Positions 31,685 through 40,923 of a DNA stretch of 48,369 bases are shown piece by piece (position 1 is the stretch's first letter; each line of letters opens with the position of its first letter). The translations under genes and the position numbers were made by a program. The stretch comes from Chloroflexi bacterium RBG_13_51_36 (GTDB lineage: Bacteria; Chloroflexota; Dehalococcoidia; GIF9; AB-539-J10). The stretch is taken from positions 1 through 48,369 of the forward strand of contig MGMS01000041.1 of the NCBI GenBank assembly GCA_001796515.1. Direction: 5' to 3'. Under the pieces are notes generated by a model. That model ran no database searches and was not told where the DNA came from. It saw nothing but the letters and a program-made list of their open reading frames with translations.

Positions 31685-34384
31685 TCAATGAATAGGAATC
31701 TTATCTACCTTAACGCTGCACGCTTTCAGTGAAGGCGCTTTTGTTTCTGAATCTAAGACAATGTCGAATAGCTCATTGACCGGCGCCTCCGGGAATGAAA
31801 TCGGCATAAAGAGCATCCCTTCGCGCAGTGCATTGGTGATCTTGACTTTTGCCGTCACCTCGCCTGCAGGCGAACTTACCTTGACCATCTCGCCATCGGC
31901 GATGGCGAGTTCTCTGGCGTCGGACTCACAAATCTCCACGAAAGCCTCGGAGGAAAATTTCCTTAATCGTGTCGACCTGGAGCTTCTGGACCCGGCGCCA
32001 AAATGACTAAGAATGGTGCCGGCTAGCAACGTGAAGGGATAGCCCTTCTTCCCTTTTGCGGGTGGTGCATACTCAACAGGGCAGAAGCGGGCAAACCCCT
32101 CCGAGAATTGACCGCCATGTATGCGGCCAACCCCTCGGTGACTACCAGACTCAGCCTCATACAGGCTCTTCGCCTCTGACTCAGGATGGCCACCCCCTTC
32201 ATAGAAAGTGTAGGCCGGTAGCTGACAACAGCCAATTACCTCATCCATAACTTCTTGAGGAGAGGAATACGGCATTGGAGACCCCATTTTGTCGGCAAGC
32301 CGCAGGATTATCTCCCAGTCTGGCAGGCTTTCGCCCAGAGGGGCGATTGCCTTTTGCACCCTTTGTACCCTTCCTTCGAAGTTGGTGAATGTCCCCTCCT
32401 TTTCGGCGAAGCTTGCCGCTGGCAGAACTACATTGGCCAGTCTGGCCGTCTCGGTAAGAAACATATCCTGGACTACCAGGAAATCGAGGGAAGCCAGAAT
32501 TTCTTTAATGAATCTCGGATTCGGAAAGCTCAGGACTGGGTTCTCTCCCACGATGTACATGCCTTTGATCTTCCCCTTTTTTGCCTGTTCCATCATCTCC
32601 ATGGCTGTCAGTCCAGCTTCAGCCGGCAAACTTACTCTCCAACGTTCTTCGAACTTGCCTCTGGCCTGGGCATCCGCCACGCTTTGATATCCGGGGAGAA
32701 ATTTGGGCAGTGCTCCCATATCGCAGGCGCCCTGCGCATTGTTCTCTCTTTGCAGCGCGTAGATGCCGCCTCCCCTGCGCCCGATATTTCCTGTCAGCAA
32801 TGCCAAATTCGCCAGAGCTTTCACACCGTCCGTTCCAGTAATATGCTGTGTGACTCCTGTGCCATAGACGATTGCTGCCTGGTTAGCCTTGGCGTACAGT
32901 CGAGCGGCTTCGCGAATTTCTTGACCGGGGACACCGGTGGCCTTCTCAACGTACTCCGGGGTGTACTTTTTCAAGCTTTCGGCAAAAGCTTCGAAATTAT
33001 CCGTCCTTCTGGTGACGAACTCCTCGTCCAGCAAACCTTCGTCGACAATGACCTTGGCCAGGCCATTGATGAGAGCCATGTCGGTGCCGACTCTGGGTCG
33101 CAACCAAAGGTGAGCAAATGAAGAGAGCTTTGTCTGCCGAGGTTCTATCAACAGCAATTTCACACCATGCTGTTTCACGGCACGCTTTATGGCATAACTG
33201 ATGGCAGGGGCTGAGGCATTGGGATCGGCCCCGATAACCAGTATGAGCTCGGCTTGTTCCAGATCAGTAAGATAATTTGTAGTGCCGGAGAAGCTAAGGG
33301 AAGATCCCAGGCCGACACGACTGGCGGAGTTGTACAGGCGACTGCCATTATCAATATTGTTGGTGCCAAACACAGATCTGGCAAATCTCTGCAGAAGATA
33401 GTTCTCTTCGTTGGTGCACTTTGAGGAGCCCAGGACAGCCAGGCTATCGGCTCCATATTCGTCCTTTATTCTCCGGAATTGAGTGCCCGCCAGTTCTAAA
33501 GCTTCTTGCCAGGGCAGTTCCTCAGAATTACCGTTACTCTTGACCAGGGGTTTGAGTAACCTATCCGGGCTATGGATAAAATCACAGCCATAGCTTCCTC
33601 TCACACAGAGCGTGCCTTTGTACACCGAGCTTTCCTTGCCTGGCGTGGCCCGCAATACACGTCCATCCTTAACTTCCAGACAAATGCTACAGCCACAGCC
33701 ACAGAAAGGACAGATTGTCTGCGTAACAGTCTGGGTTGTCCCTCTATATGTTTTCTCCTTCTCTGTCAGCGCGCCCGTAGGGCACAGTCCCACGCAGGTT
33801 CCACAAAAAGTACACTCGGAACTTTCCAGCGGCTTATTGTTAAGTGTGGCCGGTATGGTCGTGAACCCCCGTTGGAAGTAATCAATAGCGCCTTCGACGA
33901 CCAGCTCCTGGCAGGCCCGAATACATTTGGCGCACAGTATGCACTTACTCAAATCCCGCTCGAGGAAAGGATTGACTTCTTCAATGCTGACCATCTGGGG
34001 AAGTCTTTGCAGTTTCACCAGGCCGATGCCCAGGTCTGCAGCAATTTGTCGTAACTGGCAGCGATTGCCTTTATCGCATACAAGACAGGAATCGGGATGG
34101 CTGGCGAGCATCAATTCAATTACGGTTTTGCGGCGCTCCATTACTCGCGGGGAATGCGTGTTGATTACCATTCCCGACGCTATTGGGGCGACACAGGATG
34201 CCAGTAGGGCACCATTTCGTTCGTCTTCTACCAAGCACACGCGACAAGCCCCAACCGAGGCAAGTTGAGGGTCGTGACAGAGTGTGGGAATATTTATGCC
34301 GGATTCCTTCGCCAGTTCCAGAATGGTCATTCCGGGATAGCCACTTACTTCGCGACCATCAAGAGTAATGGTTATCGCCTGCAA
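31685..34384 (-). CDS. Formate-dehydrogenase/NuoG-like molybdopterin subunit with Tyr in the Mo-ligand position
   Basis: This large subunit has about 899 residues. It has an N-terminal 2Fe-2S domain (CHDPQLASVGACRVC), a NuoG-type Cys/His segment, two 4Fe-4S motifs (CILCAKCIRAC, CTFCGTCVGLCP), and a molybdopterin 4Fe-4S domain (CPFCGCGCSIC, LCVRGSYGCDF). The catalytic domains follow (VYGTGVTQHITGTDGVKALA, GNIGRRGGGI) with a C-terminal dinucleotide-binding domain. Formate dehydrogenases have Cys/Sec-His at the active site and LCxKG near the cluster. Here the site reads NGSRLYNSASRVG, so Tyr-Asn (TAC at 33332-33334), and LCVRG has Arg for Lys. A GTG at 34402 overlaps the AAGGAGG site; the TTG at 34384, seven bases after it, is the better start. 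Classical formate oxidation is doubtful. Confidence 0.88.
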   Translation of the reverse strand: MQAITITLDGREVSGYPGMTILELAKESGINIPTLCHDPQLASVGACRVCLVEDERNGALLASCVAPIASGMVINTHSPRVMERRKTVIELMLASHPDSCLVCDKGNRCQLRQIAADLGIGLVKLQRLPQMVSIEEVNPFLERDLSKCILCAKCIRACQELVVEGAIDYFQRGFTTIPATLNNKPLESSECTFCGTCVGLCPTGALTEKEKTYRGTTQTVTQTICPFCGCGCSICLEVKDGRVLRATPGKESSVYKGTLCVRGSYGCDFIHSPDRLLKPLVKSNGNSEELPWQEALELAGTQFRRIKDEYGADSLAVLGSSKCTNEENYLLQRFARSVFGTNNIDNGSRLYNSASRVGLGSSLSFSGTTNYLTDLEQAELILVIGADPNASAPAISYAIKRAVKQHGVKLLLIEPRQTKLSSFAHLWLRPRVGTDMALINGLAKVIVDEGLLDEEFVTRRTDNFEAFAESLKKYTPEYVEKATGVPGQEIREAARLYAKANQAAIVYGTGVTQHITGTDGVKALANLALLTGNIGRRGGGIYALQRENNAQGACDMGALPKFLPGYQSVADAQARGKFEERWRVSLPAEAGLTAMEMMEQAKKGKIKGMYIVGENPVLSFPNPRFIKEILASLDFLVVQDMFLTETARLANVVLPAASFAEKEGTFTNFEGRVQRVQKAIAPLGESLPDWEIILRLADKMGSPMPYSSPQEVMDEVIGCCQLPAYTFYEGGGHPESEAKSLYEAESGSHRGVGRIHGGQFSEGFARFCPVEYAPPAKGKKGYPFTLLAGTILSHFGAGSRSSRSTRLRKFSSEAFVEICESDARELAIADGEMVKVSSPAGEVTAKVKITNALREGMLFMPISFPEAPVNELFDIVLDSETKAPSLKACSVKVDKIPIH

Positions 34385-34438
34385 ACCGATATCCTCCTTC
34401 ACGACCCGGCAGATGGGGATAGGGCTTTCCAGGGAGAG

Positions 34439-35266
34439 CTACTTGTTCTTGTCCTGACCTTCAGGCCAGTTGGCAGACACGTAGGCAAAGGACCGAGGAA
34501 AGTATCTCCCTTCGCCTACTGTCCTTATGCCCGTCAAAAGGTCGGAACTGGCAGCGTTCTTGGCAATAAAGCCGTAAGCCCCTACCTGCTTGGCAACAAA
34601 CATATTCTCCTCTTCGTCATATTGGGTTAGAATCAAAACCTTGGTATTCGGACACTCCGCGGTTATTCGTTTCGTTGCTTCAAGTCCACTCATCACCGGC
34701 ATGACTATATCCATCACCGCTACGTTTGGCATAAGACGCTGCACTTTATCAATGGCATCTCGCCCATCAACAGCCTCTCCTATTACCTCAATGTCTTTTT
34801 GCAGATTCAGCAGGGCACAAACTCCTTCCCTGACTACAGCGTGGTCATCTACCACCAACACCTTGATTCTTCGCAGTGTCTTATCCAGGAATTTCTCAGC
34901 CCAGGCCACCACCGAAGCTAGCTCGACCGGCCTGATTAAGTATTGTTCGGCTTCAAGCTTCAAGCCCTCGTCCATACGCCAGCCCTTAAGCAGGCGCTTT
35001 TCTGGCGGGGCATCAACCACAATGAGAGGCACCTCTCTGAAGTTGGGGCTTTGTTTCAACCACTGGTGCAGCTGAAAGGCGTCTCCACGTGGCATTATCG
35101 TGCCCAGAATAATCAGGTCAGGTTTTTCGCAACGCGCTGCCTCCTCTGCCTGTAGTCTGTTGGCGGCAGCAAACACTTGCCAACCCTTTGCCAGTAACTT
35201 GGCTTGCATGCCTGCAATGAACTCAGGTTCATCATCCACCAGCAGAATTTTGGTGTTCCTTTCCAT
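34439..35266 (-). CDS. Tandem receiver-domain protein (REC-REC) without output domain
   Basis: This 275-residue protein has two CheY-like domains. The first (about 4-125) starts KILLVDDEPEFIAGM, but its phosphorylation position reads PDLIILGTIMP, with Gly55 where Asp should be, so it should not be phosphorylated. The second (about 133-255) is of the NarL type (KVLVVDDHAVVREGV, NVAVMDIVMPVMSGLEA, Asp186 intact, VLILTQY, GFIAKNAASSDLL). It ends shortly afterwards, with no helix-turn-helix. It lies 36-54 bases upstream of the FdhA-like gene and downstream of a kinase/regulator pair, so it may modulate that system by binding or phosphate exchange. Confidence 0.88.
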   Translation of the reverse strand: MERNTKILLVDDEPEFIAGMQAKLLAKGWQVFAAANRLQAEEAARCEKPDLIILGTIMPRGDAFQLHQWLKQSPNFREVPLIVVDAPPEKRLLKGWRMDEGLKLEAEQYLIRPVELASVVAWAEKFLDKTLRRIKVLVVDDHAVVREGVCALLNLQKDIEVIGEAVDGRDAIDKVQRLMPNVAVMDIVMPVMSGLEATKRITAECPNTKVLILTQYDEEENMFVAKQVGAYGFIAKNAASSDLLTGIRTVGEGRYFPRSFAYVSANWPEGQDKNK

Positions 35267-35484
35267 CTTTCACCCCCTTGCCAATTGCACGTCTAGATAG
35301 TCTGTTCACCCTCCTAGTAAAAGTATAGCGTTCAATCTGCTGAGGAAATAGAGGTGTTCACCCCAGAAAGCAGGGAAACATCACCGCAATTCTCTACACT
35401 TAATCACCCATTTATGGGTATGACGCTTCCCATTGGTCGGGTGTGGAAAACAAGCAGTGGCGTGAAAACTGTGGGGCAGTAGTC

Positions 35485-36138
35485 TCAGACGGTGATGATG
35501 CCCTTGCGCAGGGCATACTTGAACAGGTCGAGGCGGTTGTGGATATCCAGCTTTCCCATGAGGTTAGTCTTATGTCGTTCTACGGTTTTGGGACTAAGGA
35601 CCAGCATTCGAGCTATCTCAGGAGTAGAATGACCTTCCGCTAGTAGTTTCAGTATTTCTCTCTCCCGGTCGGTAAGCTGTTCGGACGTGTCTTGGCTTTT
35701 CCCTACTTTGGCCATCTCACGATAGTCTTCGACCAGAAGTCTAGCTATGGATGGAGATAGGTAAGAATCCCCACGGTACACAGACCGAATCGCGGAGGTA
35801 AGTTCTGACGATGCTGCTGTTTTACTGACAAAACCACTGGCTCCAGCTTCGATAACGGGTAATACATATTCCCTGTCTTCGTACTGTGTCAGTACTATCA
35901 CCTTTGTGTGCGGGGACTCCTTGTGTATGCGGCGGGTTGCCTCCAGTCCATCCATAAGAGGCATAGCGATATCCATGAGTACCACGTCGGGCGCCAGCTT
36001 CTTGACCCTCTCCAGCGCCTCCCTGCCGTTGGTGGCCTCGCCCACTGCTTCTATGTCCTCGGTAAGAGCAAGCAGGGCACAAATACCATCTCGTACGATG
36101 GCATGGTCGTCAGTTATCAGCACTCTTATTCTTTTCAT
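35485..36138 (-). CDS. NarL/LuxR-type response regulator
   Basis: This 217-residue regulator has a receiver domain (RVLITDDHAIVRDGI, phosphoacceptor Asp56 in VVLMDIAMPLMDGLEA, VIVLTQYED, GFVSKTAASSEL) and a C-terminal LuxR helix-turn-helix (LTDREREILKLLAEGHSTPE, then SPKTVERHKTNLMGKL). I start it at the ATG at 36138 (MKRIRVLITDD). A longer frame from 36231 would reach far into the kinase gene. It overlaps the kinase 3' end by 29 bases and is its evident partner. The 218-base gap to the next gene may hold a promoter for the metabolic genes. Confidence 0.93.
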   Translation of the reverse strand: MKRIRVLITDDHAIVRDGICALLALTEDIEAVGEATNGREALERVKKLAPDVVLMDIAMPLMDGLEATRRIHKESPHTKVIVLTQYEDREYVLPVIEAGASGFVSKTAASSELTSAIRSVYRGDSYLSPSIARLLVEDYREMAKVGKSQDTSEQLTDREREILKLLAEGHSTPEIARMLVLSPKTVERHKTNLMGKLDIHNRLDLFKYALRKGIITV

Positions 36139-37414
36139 ATCTAATGTCCTGACCGACTGGAATCTTAGCCCAAACCGTGGTTCCTGCTCCGACCTTGGAC
36201 TCCACGCCGCTGGTACCGCCAAGGAAGCCAATCCTCTCCCTCATGCTGAACAATCCACGGCCCCGCCCGCTTTCTTCCACATCGGTGAGTCTGGAGACAT
36301 CAAACCCTTGCCCATCGTCGCGAATGGTTAGCGAAAACTCGTTTGGTTGATACACCAGAACTATGGAAGCATTCTTTGCTTTGGAATGCTTGATAATGTT
36401 GCCAACAGAGCCCTGAATAACGCGAAAGATAGCAGCTTCTACATCGGGAGGAAATCGCATCTCGGTCCCTTTTGCCTCTACTGTTGCGTTAATATTCAAG
36501 GGTTGAAGAGTATTCTTGGCGTGCTGGCGAGCAGCGGCGACCAATCCCAGTGTATCCAAGACAGTAGGGTGGAGATTGGAAATCACCCTGCTCACCTCTT
36601 TATGTACCTGCACTGTCAGTGCCTGGACTTTCTTCAATCCGGCAGTGATTTGGGCATCTTGGTTGCCGGATTTCGTGTACATTTCTATCAGCGCTTCCAG
36701 TTGAAGTGCTATCCCGGAGAGCGATTGACTGGTCTCATCGTGCAGCTCACGGGCGATCCTGCGCCGTTCCTCTTCTTCCGCTACAAGGTTCTGTCGTGCA
36801 AGTTTGCGTAATCTTTCCCTTGCTTTTCTCAGCCGCTCGTACAGCATTGCCTGCTCAATCGCTATGCCGAGTTGGTCTCCAATCGTGTATAAGAGATGAA
36901 CGTCCTCTTTGGTGAAACGATGGGGCACATGGCTGGCAACGTTCATCACTCCCAGAACATTGTCTTTCGCTCGGAGTGGGACGCTGACAAATGCTCTTAA
37001 GCCCTCTGAACCTATTAAGTCAAGCCGGGCGGCATCTGGCTCCGAAGAAATATCCTCCAGTAACACTGCCCTGGCGCTCTGGCCTACCTTTCCTGCAATT
37101 CCCTCGCCAAGTTTAAGATGCATCTCTTGAGCGTACTTGTCAGACAGGCCGTGATGAACTCTATAGGACAGCGTCTGGCTCGATTCGTCCAAGAGCATTA
37201 TTCCTCCAACGGTGCCATTCATGATGTTGAGCACATTATCCAGGCCGATCTTCAGTATGGTGTCCAAGTCCTGCAGACCACTGATTGCTGCTGAGACCCG
37301 GCTCAAAGCCACGAGGTCGTTGTAGTGTTTCTCATTCTTGTTGCCCTGATCAGATAGGTTCATATCTGGACTAGCCGGCCCTGCAGCTTTATTGACTCCC
37401 TTACTGTTTTTCAT
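36110..37414 (-). CDS. GAF-domain sensor histidine kinase (HisKA_3, NarX/DegS-like)
   Basis: This is a 434-residue soluble kinase. A GAF sensor domain occupies about 35-190 (VGGIMLLDESSQTLSYRVHH, EGIAGKV, VSVPLRAKDNVLGVMNVAS). A coiled-coil linker leads to the dimerisation domain with phosphoacceptor His225 in RIARELHDETSQ. The HATPase_c domain has an N box within VIQGSVGNIIKHSKAKN, and IRDDGQGFD and GRGLFSMRERI. There is no membrane segment, so it senses a cytoplasmic signal, possibly redox or a small ligand. Together with the overlapping NarL-type gene it forms a two-component system facing the FdhA-like/NuoEF/MetVF genes. ATG at 37414 follows GGGGGAG. Confidence 0.93.
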   Translation of the reverse strand: MKNSKGVNKAAGPASPDMNLSDQGNKNEKHYNDLVALSRVSAAISGLQDLDTILKIGLDNVLNIMNGTVGGIMLLDESSQTLSYRVHHGLSDKYAQEMHLKLGEGIAGKVGQSARAVLLEDISSEPDAARLDLIGSEGLRAFVSVPLRAKDNVLGVMNVASHVPHRFTKEDVHLLYTIGDQLGIAIEQAMLYERLRKARERLRKLARQNLVAEEEERRRIARELHDETSQSLSGIALQLEALIEMYTKSGNQDAQITAGLKKVQALTVQVHKEVSRVISNLHPTVLDTLGLVAAARQHAKNTLQPLNINATVEAKGTEMRFPPDVEAAIFRVIQGSVGNIIKHSKAKNASIVLVYQPNEFSLTIRDDGQGFDVSRLTDVEESGRGRGLFSMRERIGFLGGTSGVESKVGAGTTVWAKIPVGQDIRYEKNKSADN

Positions 37415-37633
37415 TGTTGATTGCTCCCCCTAGTAGAACTACATTTAAGCCTATACAAAATCGTGATCTTTTTCAACCCATTGTGTTTGCTGCAGTCAAG
37501 GCGCGGGTTACTTCCTTGCCAGGATAACGGAGCCGTCCCTGCCCCGAATCAGCCCCGAATCAGATTGCAGATTTCATGGAGTCAAACGGATTGGCGACTG
37601 TGTCATTTTCGGACATCGCCCGGCACTTTCTGG

Positions 37634-37724
<91 letters not shown>

Positions 37725-37725
37725 G

Positions 37726-37813
37726 CGGAGAGGGTGGGATTCGAACCCACGCTCCGATATAATCGGAGACCGCTTTTCGAGAGCGGCACCATAATCCACT
37801 CGGTCACCTCTCC
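37726..37813 (-). tRNA. tRNA-Ser (anticodon CGA)
   Basis: This is the second class II serine tRNA on the minus strand. The acceptor is GGAGAGG/CCTCTCC with discriminator G. The anticodon stem CCGCT/AGCGG has loop CTCGAAA (anticodon CGA), and the long variable arm CTCCGATTATATCGGAG is well paired. No CCA is encoded; the next tRNA begins after a single base. Confidence 0.95.
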
Positions 37814-37822
37814 TATTGGGTT

Positions 37823-37828
37823 ATTATA
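37823..37828 (-). promoter_or_regulatory. Probable -10 element for the tRNA-Ser pair
   Basis: A consensus TATAAT on the minus strand lies ten bases upstream of the first base of tRNA-Ser(CGA). No good -35 hexamer stands 16-18 bases before it, so only the -10 is claimed. Confidence 0.45.
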
Positions 37829-38066
37829 CCATCTGTAGTGGAAATAGCTTGCCTTATGTTGTCCTGCTCACTGCTATGGTAGGGCACTTTGCGTTGCCAG
37901 CGAAGCCAAAAGCGAGCCCAGGTGAGAATATAGGCCCCATGTCAGTGTTTTCAGGATATAGGAAGGATCACAAATGATTGTTCCTGCGAAGCGCGATGTA
38001 ATTGATGCCGGAACTAGAGGATTCTTGGAAGGTATTGGCTACTGAGTGATAAGAAGCTTCATCAGT

Positions 38067-40808
38067 CTATGGAGTGATCCTTCCTCCTAATGGCATCTTC
38101 TTCCTCAGAATCGCCTTTACAACCTCCATCCCTATGGTCAGGATAGCGCACGTGCCTAGGATTATCCCTAGGTCTGAGGCTAAGGGTTTGAGTACTCCGA
38201 AGGTATCGAGCACCGCCGGAATTTGGATCAATACAATAAGAGCGATAAGATTAAAGGCGATGGATAGAAGCAGCCATTTATGCGGAGGCGCCTTGAAGAT
38301 ACTGTATTTCACTGAACGGAGGTTGAGGGCGATGACGAATTCTGTAATTACAAAGAAGAAGAATATCTGTGTCCTGATATGAGTCATATCACCGAACCCG
38401 CTAAAAAACAGGTAGGAGAGGATAGGGATTTCAATGACTAATATCATCAAGATGAATGCTCTCACATCCCAGGCGAAGGCACTTTCTTTGGGATTTCGTG
38501 GCGGCCTTTGCATGATGTCAGGGTCAGGTGGTGAGACCGCCAGGGCAATGGCAGGAAGCCCATCAGTCGCCAGATTAATATATAATATGGCGGCAGGCAG
38601 AACGGGTAGAAATTGAGGACCCGTGATTAGAACTACTCCTCCAATGAAAACCACCTCTATCACGTTGCTCTCTAGGAGATAGACGAGATATTTCTTTATG
38701 TTGTCATATATCCATCTGCCGCTCTCAATCGCTTTCACAATGGTGGCAAAATTATCATCGCCCAGAACCATATCAGCCGCTTCTTTACTAACATCGGTGC
38801 CGGTTATACCCATAGCTATCCCAATGTCAGCTTGTTTCAAGGCCGGGGCATCATTCACCCCGTCGCCGGTCATGGCTACCACCTCACCCTTTTTCTGCCA
38901 TGCCCTGACTATCTTTAATTTATCTACGGGTGATACCCTGGCATAGACGGTCACTTTATCCACGATATTCTCGTATTCCTTATCACTCATCTTTTCTAAT
39001 TCTTCACCGGTCAGGACCATATCACCTTCTGTGTAGATGCCAATCTCCCTCGCTATGGCGACGGCGGTAAGTTTATGGTCTCCGGTGATCACGATTGGTC
39101 TGATATGTACCTGCTTGCATACCTTTACGGCTTCAATGGCCTCCTCCCTCGGCGGGTCCATCATGCCAGCTAGGCCGAGGAAGGTCATATCCTTCTCAAC
39201 AGTCTCTTCTGTATAGGCAATTCCGTCTTCAAGTTCTTTATAGGCGACTCCGAGAACCCTCAACGCCTCCTGAGCCATGTCCTCGCCTACTCCTATAATT
39301 CGAGCCTTTTCTGTCTCCCCCAGTTCTTTCACCCTGCCATCTTCTGAAATACCGGAGCATCTTTCCAAAACTACCTCGGGAGCCCCCTTCATAAAGGCTA
39401 GCCTCTTCCCATTCTCCATTTGATGAATAGTGGTCATTCTCTTTCTCTCAGAGCTGAAAGGTATCTCCTCCACCCTCGGGCTTTGCTGTCTTGTCTCATG
39501 CTGACGTATGCCTGCTTTTTCTGCCGCCACAACCAGAGCGCCTTCTGTAGGGTCACCCTGAATCGTCCAGCGGCCCTCTTTTTCCCGTAAAACGGCATCA
39601 TTGCATAACGTTCCTGCTAGAAAGAGCAATTGCAGGGACGAATCGTCATCGGTGCTGATGGCCTCGGAGCCTCTCAGCTCGCCCACAGGGGTGTAACCGA
39701 CTCCGCTGACCTCTATCATTCTGCCCCCACTGAATATCTTCCTTACCGTCATCTCCCCTTTGGTCAGGGTACCCGTCTTATCTGAGCATATCACGGTGAC
39801 GCAGCCGAGGGTCTCAACTGCTGGCATCTTTCTGACCAGAGCGTTTCTCTTAGCCATCTGGCGCATACCAACGGCCAGGGCACCGGTGACAATGGCCGGC
39901 AATGCCTCAGGTACTGCTGCCACAGCCAGGGCTACGGCAAACATCACCATCGTTATCACGAATGGCAGATCTATCGTACTCCCCCCAAGAACCTGCCTTA
40001 ATACACTGATTACCAGAACGAGGAAAGAGACAGCCAGGCATACGATACCAAGCCATTTACCTATCTCCGCCATCCTTTTGGCAAGAGGAGTTGTCTCAGC
40101 CTTCACTGCTGTCACGGCTTCGGCAATTTCGCCAAACTCCGTATTTACCCCTGTTGACGTCACCACCGCCTGACCTCTACCGTAGGTAACCGTAGTGCCG
40201 GCAAAGACCATGTTTGTCCTGTCACTGACACGCACATCCTCAGGTAATGGCTTTGTCTCCTTACTTACCGGAACTGACTCTCCAGTAAGAGATGCCTCAT
40301 CACACATTAAGGAGTGAGATTCGAGTAATCGAGCATCGGCCGGGATTCTATCCCCTGCTTCAAGAAGTGATATATCCCCGGGTACAAGCTCCCTTGAGGG
40401 GATTTCCTCTTCCCTGCCCTCCCTCAGCACTGTTGTGGTGGGAGACAGCATCTTCTTTAATGCCTCAAGGGCCCGCTCAGCTCGATATTCCTGAGCAAAT
40501 CCCAGGGCTGCACAAAAAATGACTATTACTGAGATGAGTACAGCGCCCGTCCACTCGCCGATGACCGCTGAAAGTATAGCCGCCACAAGAAGAATGGCGA
40601 TGAGGATATTCTTGAACTGGTCTAAGAAGATGGCCAGGGGCGAAATCCGCTTCTCTTTTTTCGTAAGTTCGTTGTAGCCGTATCTCTGAAGTCGTCTTCT
40701 AGCCTCATCCTCAGTCAAACCTGATTCTTGGTCAGTACCCAGTTCTTTTGAGGCCTGCGTTGCCTCCATCGCGTGCCAGGCTGTCATACTAACGCTACGC
40801 TCATTCAT
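38067..40808 (-). CDS. P2A-type calcium-transporting P-type ATPase
   Basis: This 913-residue P-type ATPase has the cation_ATPase_N domain (LTEDEARRRLQRYGYNEL), actuator motif DEASLTGESVPVSKE, the phosphorylation site CSDKTGTLTKGEMTV, TGDHKLTAVAIAREIGIY and MTGDGVNDAPALKQADIG. The M4 motif is AVPEALPAIVTGALA, and the M6 motif NLATDGLPAIALAVSPPDPD matches SERCA-like pumps. Bacterial members mostly export Ca2+ from the cytoplasm. The M4 motif has PEAL rather than the usual PEGL. It is a single gene between the tRNA-Ser pair and the OadB/OadG pair. The start at 40808 has only a weak GTGAG site; a second Met at codon 8 is possible. Confidence 0.9.
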   Translation of the reverse strand: MNERSVSMTAWHAMEATQASKELGTDQESGLTEDEARRRLQRYGYNELTKKEKRISPLAIFLDQFKNILIAILLVAAILSAVIGEWTGAVLISVIVIFCAALGFAQEYRAERALEALKKMLSPTTTVLREGREEEIPSRELVPGDISLLEAGDRIPADARLLESHSLMCDEASLTGESVPVSKETKPLPEDVRVSDRTNMVFAGTTVTYGRGQAVVTSTGVNTEFGEIAEAVTAVKAETTPLAKRMAEIGKWLGIVCLAVSFLVLVISVLRQVLGGSTIDLPFVITMVMFAVALAVAAVPEALPAIVTGALAVGMRQMAKRNALVRKMPAVETLGCVTVICSDKTGTLTKGEMTVRKIFSGGRMIEVSGVGYTPVGELRGSEAISTDDDSSLQLLFLAGTLCNDAVLREKEGRWTIQGDPTEGALVVAAEKAGIRQHETRQQSPRVEEIPFSSERKRMTTIHQMENGKRLAFMKGAPEVVLERCSGISEDGRVKELGETEKARIIGVGEDMAQEALRVLGVAYKELEDGIAYTEETVEKDMTFLGLAGMMDPPREEAIEAVKVCKQVHIRPIVITGDHKLTAVAIAREIGIYTEGDMVLTGEELEKMSDKEYENIVDKVTVYARVSPVDKLKIVRAWQKKGEVVAMTGDGVNDAPALKQADIGIAMGITGTDVSKEAADMVLGDDNFATIVKAIESGRWIYDNIKKYLVYLLESNVIEVVFIGGVVLITGPQFLPVLPAAILYINLATDGLPAIALAVSPPDPDIMQRPPRNPKESAFAWDVRAFILMILVIEIPILSYLFFSGFGDMTHIRTQIFFFFVITEFVIALNLRSVKYSIFKAPPHKWLLLSIAFNLIALIVLIQIPAVLDTFGVLKPLASDLGIILGTCAILTIGMEVVKAILRKKMPLGGRITP

Positions 40809-40923
40809 CTCACAAATAGTCTCTTAGATTCAGGCCTCAAACTTCGGGGTTAAGTCAGGCAATTCAATCACGCCGTCGTGGCCAAATTGGGCCAATTCTC
40901 TTGCGCTGACATACTACATCGCC

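Noticed and set aside
37542-37563. Two tandem copies of CCCCGAATCAG
   Set aside because: It is too short and isolated to call a functional repeat; simple duplication is enough.
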